Origin: Diplonema papillatum | Taxonomy: Eukaryota; Euglenozoa; Diplonemea; Diplonemida; Diplonemidae | Direction of reading: 5' to 3' | Length of the DNA: 64,000 bases | Assembly (NCBI GenBank): GCA_030068145.1 | Contig: JAPJBO010000267.1 | Span: 62,001 to 126,000 of the forward strand | Part shown: piece by piece, positions 58,101-64,000 of the stretch | Position numbering within the stretch: the first letter of the stretch is position 1 | Layout: every line of letters starts with the position of its first letter | Made by a program: the position numbers and the translations under genes | The notes under the pieces: generated by a model | The model's database searches: none | Told to the model about the DNA's origin: nothing | The model's input: only the letters and a program-made list of their open reading frames with translations

Positions 58101-58219
58101 AAAAAAGGAAGAGTCAAACCCATTGGCACTGCGTGACAGGGATTGGCATGTTTTAGCGGTGTTTTAGGGTCTCCGTAGTATGAGGGTAGTAGGTATGCTT
58201 ATACACTTTAACTACGGCT

Positions 58220-58350
58220 AGCCATGTTTGTCCGTGTTGCGACCGACACCAAGAAGAAATTCGCTTTGAATTTAGTCTTTGGGCCCCCCACGCGTATGCA
58301 TGTTGAGCAGGGGTTGCCATGCAGCTCGTATCGGTCTGTAACATGCGTTC
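58220..58350 (+). repeat. Dispersed repeat, second copy of 24436-24585
   Basis: Shares GACCGACACCAAG, GGGCCCCCCACG and GTTGAGCAGGGGTTGCC in order with the copy at 24436, at about 80 percent identity. Confidence 0.65.
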
Positions 58351-58654
58351 TTACTTCCGTTGGGTTGAGGAGGACGTGGGTCGGGTAGAAAGAGAAAGAT
58401 TGACAACAACAGGTGTAGTAGTAGTGAAAACTCAGCAACTGGTGGTAGACTTAGCTGTAGTTTCTGTGTGCACTGCTTGTTTTTGAAAAGAAAAAATGGT
58501 TAGCGTCTACGACCGCCTCGGAACCTTCTTCCAAAGAAGAAGCGTACGTAAGTACAAATCCTTCCGTTCTAGAGAGTTGACCCCGATAACAAAATAGGCT
58601 GTGGTGCACATGGGCGATCCGCGAACCCTTTTTGAGAAGGGGATATCTTTCTTT

Positions 58655-58950
58655 TTACATAAGCGCCAGCGTGAAAGGAAATGCTCGACGATGCTGCCCG
58701 ACAAAGAACCGAAGGGATCCCAAGTGCGGTAACTACCGAACCACGTGTTGAACGGACGTGAGGTCATGCGGGTCTAGCCTTGCACAACAAATCACACCAA
58801 CACAACAGGTCAAAAGTCCTGAGTGAGAAAACAACACACGGTGGTGTAAGCGAAGAACAAAACAGATTGTGTTTGTGTTGTATTTGCCCCTTACCTCTAT
58901 AGTTCCCCCCTTCCATTCGGAGTCGAAGCAGCTACGTCGAGTATTTTTTT
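58655..58950 (-). repeat. SINE-like dispersed repeat, copy F (inverted)
   Basis: A full-length inverted member with tail TAAAAAGAAAG on the minus strand. It lies about 550 bp from copy E in opposite orientation, so the pair could form a long hairpin. Confidence 0.75.
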
Positions 58951-59866
<916 letters not shown>

Positions 59867-60004
59867 TGTGTCATGTTGTTCTGGACAAAACTACATTTGT
59901 TAGGCGCAACGACAACCGATCGATGGCAGCGTACCTAACCTCACTACCCGTTAAATGACAACACAAGTTTGGACAAAGAAATGCGTAGTTTTGGTAATAC
60001 ACGG

Positions 60005-60048
60005 AACCGCACGGAAATAACGTGCGATCACGTTGTTTCCGTGCGGTT
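60005..60048. repeat. Hairpin followed by T run
   Basis: AACCGCACGGAAATAACGTG pairs with CACGTTGTTTCCGTGCGGTT (one mismatch) around a four-base loop, and TTTTT follows. The form resembles a stem-loop terminator, but in a eukaryote it is more likely the end of a small repeat or a Pol III transcript. Function not known. Confidence 0.6.
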
Positions 60049-60849
60049 TTTTTAGAGTTAAAGTTCGCTTGAAATTCCGGGGGGTTTAGGGTCTCCATGT
60101 GACCGTTCATGAATGGGTTCTCTTGGAGCAAGAAAGGGCTATACGGTTACGGGTTGTATGTTTTTGTCTCGATTGAGTAAGATGCAATCAACACACATAG
60201 CACATGTTTGTGTACGGGTCAAGTATCAGGGTCGTGTATCACAGCACAGTCGCTCTCTTTAAGTGGTCTTCAGGAGAAAAGCATGAACTTTAGCAGGGGC
60301 CCGAAAACCCCCAAAAACCGCGCTTCAGAATTTTACTGGGGAACTCTGATCACTCGTCCAACTTCCACGGCAACTGTTCAGGATCCGTTTTGCTGTTTGC
60401 TTGCTATCAGATTCGCCAAAAAAAAAAAAAGGTAGTCCCAAGTCTGGATGAGGGAGAGGCTAGATACAATTCGAACAAGAAAAGGGTTGGTTGTGGCGCA
60501 CATCGGTGGTGGTTCCACAAACGGTTTCGAAAAACGGTCTCGGTCAGGTGAAAGGGATGTAGACATGCTTTGCGCACTTTTAACTATGGCCCGCCAAGTT
60601 TGTGGCTATGAGACCGACACCACGAACGAATTCGCCATGGTATCAGTCTTGGGCCCTGCACGCGCATCACCATAACAAGTGAGACGCAATGCACCACGCA
60701 GCTTACGTAGCTCTGCACGAGCTCGTGATGAGGTTGCTGATGCCGCTATTAGGTGGTAGCACATAGTAGCATACCTCTGTGCATACGTAGGGTAGAGTGT
60801 ACACATGCATGCATGCATGCATACGTATAGTATACAGCACGTAGCGCCT

Positions 60850-61060
60850 CCTAGGCATAGTGGTCAAACGATTCGCATGCGATAATAATTATCGCATTAT
60901 CGCACAAAAGTATCGCATATAATCGGCGTGCGAAAATATGCGATAGTATTTGCCCAGGTTTTAAGCGTGCGACAATGCCAATGAAAATGCGATAATTGGC
61001 GCCAAAATCCCAAATGCGGTAATATGCGATAATTCGAATCGTTTGACCACTATGCCTAGG
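60850..61060. mobile_element. 211-bp MITE derived from the 7146-11786 transposon
   Basis: The ends are CCTAGGCATAGTGGTCAAAC and its inverse. The left 60 bases match the right end of the 4.6-kb transposon (CATGCGATAATAATTATCGC). The inverse of the right part matches its left end (CGCACGCTTAAAACCTGGGC). It thus has both termini and none of the interior. No 8-bp target duplication is evident; CCTAGG at both edges is palindromic and may be either terminus or duplicated target. Confidence 0.85.
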
Positions 61061-61349
61061 TGATGCTACGCATTTCTGCCGACGTGTGCCAAGATACGTT
61101 TGCATGCTGACCTTACGCTCTTGCCCCCCTCGGAGCGAACTTCTTCTTCTAGTCCGGCTTGAACTTTGCATCTTTGGACTTCTTTTCATTTGTAAGACTG
61201 CGTTTTTCATTGGTGTCGTGCTTCTTTTTCTTCTTTTAAAGACTGGGTTTTTAAAGATGAGTGTTTAATCGGTTTTTTTTGGTTTTGTTTGGTTTGGAAA
61301 ATGGAGGCATTATTTGCTCGGTTTGCGGCGTTTTTCGAGAATACAGGAA

Positions 61350-63765
61350 TTAGTACAACGTACTGCATACCGTGTACTGCTAACTGTGTAGTGTATGCAT
61401 ACACACACGTAGCGTGTACCATGGGTATGCACAGTACGTATGCATAGTAGGAGTACTACGTACTGCATACCGTGTACTGCTAACGGTGTAGTGTATGCAT
61501 ACACACACGTAGCGTGTACCATGGGTATACACAGTACGTATGCATAGTAGGAGTACTACGTACTGCATACCGTGTACTGCTAACGGTGTAGTGTATGCAT
61601 ACACACACGTAGCGTGTACCATGGGTATACACAGTACGTATGCATAGTAGGAGTACTACGTACTGCATACCGTGTACTGCTAACGGTGTAGTGTATGCAT
61701 ACACACACGTAGCGTGTACCATGGGTATACACAGTACGTATGCATAGTAGGAGTACTACGTACTGCATACCGTGTACTGCTAACGGTGTAGTGTATGCAT
61801 ACACACACGTAGCGTGTACCATGGGTATACACAGTACGTATGCATAGTAGGAGTACTACGTACTGCATACCGTGTACTGCTAACGGTGTAGTGTATGCAT
61901 ACACACACGTAGCGTGTACCATGGGTATACACAGTACGTATGCATAGTAGGAGTACTACGTACTGCATACCGTGTACTGCTAACGGTGTAGTGTATGCAT
62001 ACACACACGTAGCGTGTACCATGGGTATACACAGTACGTATGCATAGTAGGAGTACTACGTACTGCATACCGTGTACTGCTAACGGTGTAGTGTATGCAT
62101 ACACACACGTAGCGTGTACCATGGGTATACACAGTACGTATGCATAGTAGGAGTACTACGTACTGCATACCGTGTACTGCTAACGGTGTAGTGTATGCAT
62201 ACACACACGTAGCGTGTACCATGGGTATACACAGTACGTATGCAGAGTAGGAGTACTACGTACTGCATACCGTGTACTGCTAACGGTGTAGTGTATGCAT
62301 ACACACACGTAGCGTGTACCATGGGTATACACAGTACGTATGCAGAGTAGGAGTACTACGTACTGCATACCGTGTACTGCTAACGGTGTAGTGTATGCAT
62401 ACACACACGTAGCGTGTACCATGGGTATACACAGTACGTATGCAGAGTAGGAGTACTACGTACTGCATACCGTGTACTGCTAACGGTGTAGTGTATGCAT
62501 ACACACACGTAGCGTGTACCATGGGTATACACAGTACGTATGCATAGTAGGAGTACTACGTACTGCATACCGTGTACTGCTAACGGTGTAGTGTATGCAT
62601 ACACACACGTAGCGTGTACCATGGGTATACACAGTACGTATGCATAGTAGGAGTACTACGTACTGCATACCGTGTACTGCTAACGGTGTAGTGTATGCAT
62701 ACACACACGTAGCGTGTACCATGGGTATACACAGTACGTATGCAGAGTAGGAGTACTACGTACTGCATACCGTGTACTGCTAACGGTGTAGTGTATGCAT
62801 ACACACGTAGCGTGTACCATGGGTATACACAGTACGTATGCAGAGTAGGAGTACTACGTACTGCATACCGTGTACTGCTAACGGTGTAGTGTATGCATAC
62901 ACACACGTAGCGTGTACCATGGGTATACACAGTACGTATGCATAGTAGGAGTACTACGTACTGCATACCGTGTACTGCTAACGGTGTAGTGTATGCATAC
63001 ACACACGTAGCGTGTACCATGGGTATACACAGTACGTATGCATAGTAGGAGTACTACGTACTGCATACCGTGTACTGCTAACGGTGTAGTGTATGCATAC
63101 ACACACGTAGCGTGTACCATGGGTATACACAGTACGTATGCATAGTAGGAGTACTACGTACTGCATACCGTGTACTGCTAACGGTGTAGTGTATGCATAC
63201 ACACACGTAGCGTGTACCATGGGTATACACAGTACGTATGCAGAGTAGGAGTACTACGTACTGCATACCGTGTACTGCTAACGGTGTAGTGTATGCATAC
63301 ACACACGTAGCGTGTACCATGGGTATACACAGTACGTATGCATAGTAGGAGTACTACGTACTGCATACCGTGTACTGCTAACGGTGTAGTGTATGCATAC
63401 ACACACGTAGCGTGTACCATGGGTATACACAGTACGTATGCAGAGTAGGAGTACTACGTACTGCATCTGCATACCGTGTACTGCTAACGGTGTAGTGTAT
63501 GCATACACACACGTAGCGTGTACCATGGGTATACACAGTACGTATGCATAGTAGTACTACGTACTGCATACCGTGTACTGCTAACGGTGTAGTGTATGCA
63601 TACACACACGTAGCGTGTACCATGGGTATCACAGTACGTATGCATAGTAGGAGTACTACGTACTGCATACCGTGTACTGCTAACGGTGTAGTGTATGCAT
63701 ACACACACGTAGCGTGTGCCATGGGTATACACAGTACGTATGCATAGTAGGAGTACTACGTACGT
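61350..63765. repeat. 100-bp satellite array, about 24 copies
   Basis: Near-identical 100-bp units (containing GTACTGCTAACGGTGTAGTG, TGCATACACACACGTAGCG and ACCATGGGTATACACAGTAC). Variants are a CATAGTAGG/CAGAGTAGG base change shared by runs of units, a 2-bp deletion near 62800, and slightly longer or shorter units near 63465, 63550 and 63630. The overlapping 80-codon open frames recur every 100 bp and reflect the unit only. Confidence 0.97.
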
Positions 63766-64000
63766 ACCTACATGCAGTACTGCTAGGTGGTACTGCTGTG
63801 TAGAGCACCAGCAGAGGAGGTGGTAGATACCTACGCCGCTCTGCAGAGCATCAACAGCATAACCATCCTTGTTCTTATGTATACGGGAATTTCGATTTCA
63901 CGCGGATTCTCCGTTCAAACGACCTCCGTCGACGCCAGTTGCGTCCAAGGAGCTTGCGCCACATTTCGGATCATCCGTAGAACCAGAGCGCAATGAAAAG
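63766..64000. other. Non-coding end of window
   Basis: Unique sequence after the satellite array. The plus-strand open frame 63787-63996 starts at a non-ATG codon and runs near the window edge; nothing supports it as a gene. Confidence 0.3.

Noticed and set aside
60005-60048. Bacterial-type intrinsic terminator
   Set aside because: The stem-loop plus T run has the right shape, but the setting is clearly eukaryotic and no gene ends here.
61350-63765. CRISPR-like array or family of small 80-residue genes
   Set aside because: Units are tandem and contiguous, without unique spacers. The open frames recur only because the 100-bp unit does.

Overview
This window looks like nuclear DNA of an intron-rich, repeat-loaded protist. 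A chromerid-type alveolate is my best guess, at low confidence. The basis is GC-rich exons in AT-richer, repeat-filled introns, GT-AG splice signals that join in phase, an AGC-type protein kinase, a LINE with 2A-like motifs, hAT-type transposons, and abundant mini- and microsatellites. No tRNA, rRNA, CRISPR array or bacterial operon was found.

Layout: 0-5 kb holds dispersed repeats and a short hAT remnant with a near-perfect 8-bp target duplication (4206-5254). A hAT MITE with a perfect 8-bp target duplication lies at 6098-6418. A 4.6-kb DNA transposon with long inverted repeats and a zinc-finger transposase fills 7146-11786. From 11.8 to 16.7 kb there are only repeats. From 31.8 down to 17.4 kb (minus strand) lie a long disordered Ser/Pro-rich exon and a four-exon PH-domain AGC kinase. 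They are joinable in phase and may be one gene of about 1,800 residues. From 52.6 down to 37.4 kb (minus strand) lies a second host gene encoding a coiled-coil protein. One of its introns contains a 6-kb LINE (about 40.5-46.7 kb) and an unrecognised broken coding region (38.9-40.4 kb). From 53.9 kb to the end there are minisatellites, dispersed repeats, a (CA)n tract, a MITE derived from the 7-12 kb transposon, and a 100-bp satellite array of about 24 copies.

Most distinctive is a pattern repeated across both host genes. Edges of exons, with their splice sites, are copied into the adjoining introns or downstream DNA. Acceptor-side copies lie upstream of four exons, a donor-side copy lies downstream of one, an internal fragment of another lies in an intron, and the 3' ends of both genes are triplicated. 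A second unusual signal is a dispersed repeat of about 110 bp. Its five complete copies each contain an intron-like core of exactly 40 nt (GTRAGT, a branch-like TACTAAT or its degenerate form, then YAG). A third is the LINE, which carries two copies of a 2A-like motif and one in-frame TGA, where the duplicated module has TGG.

Exon coordinates were read by eye from splice consensus and reading phase. Family assignments rest on motifs. No database search was possible.
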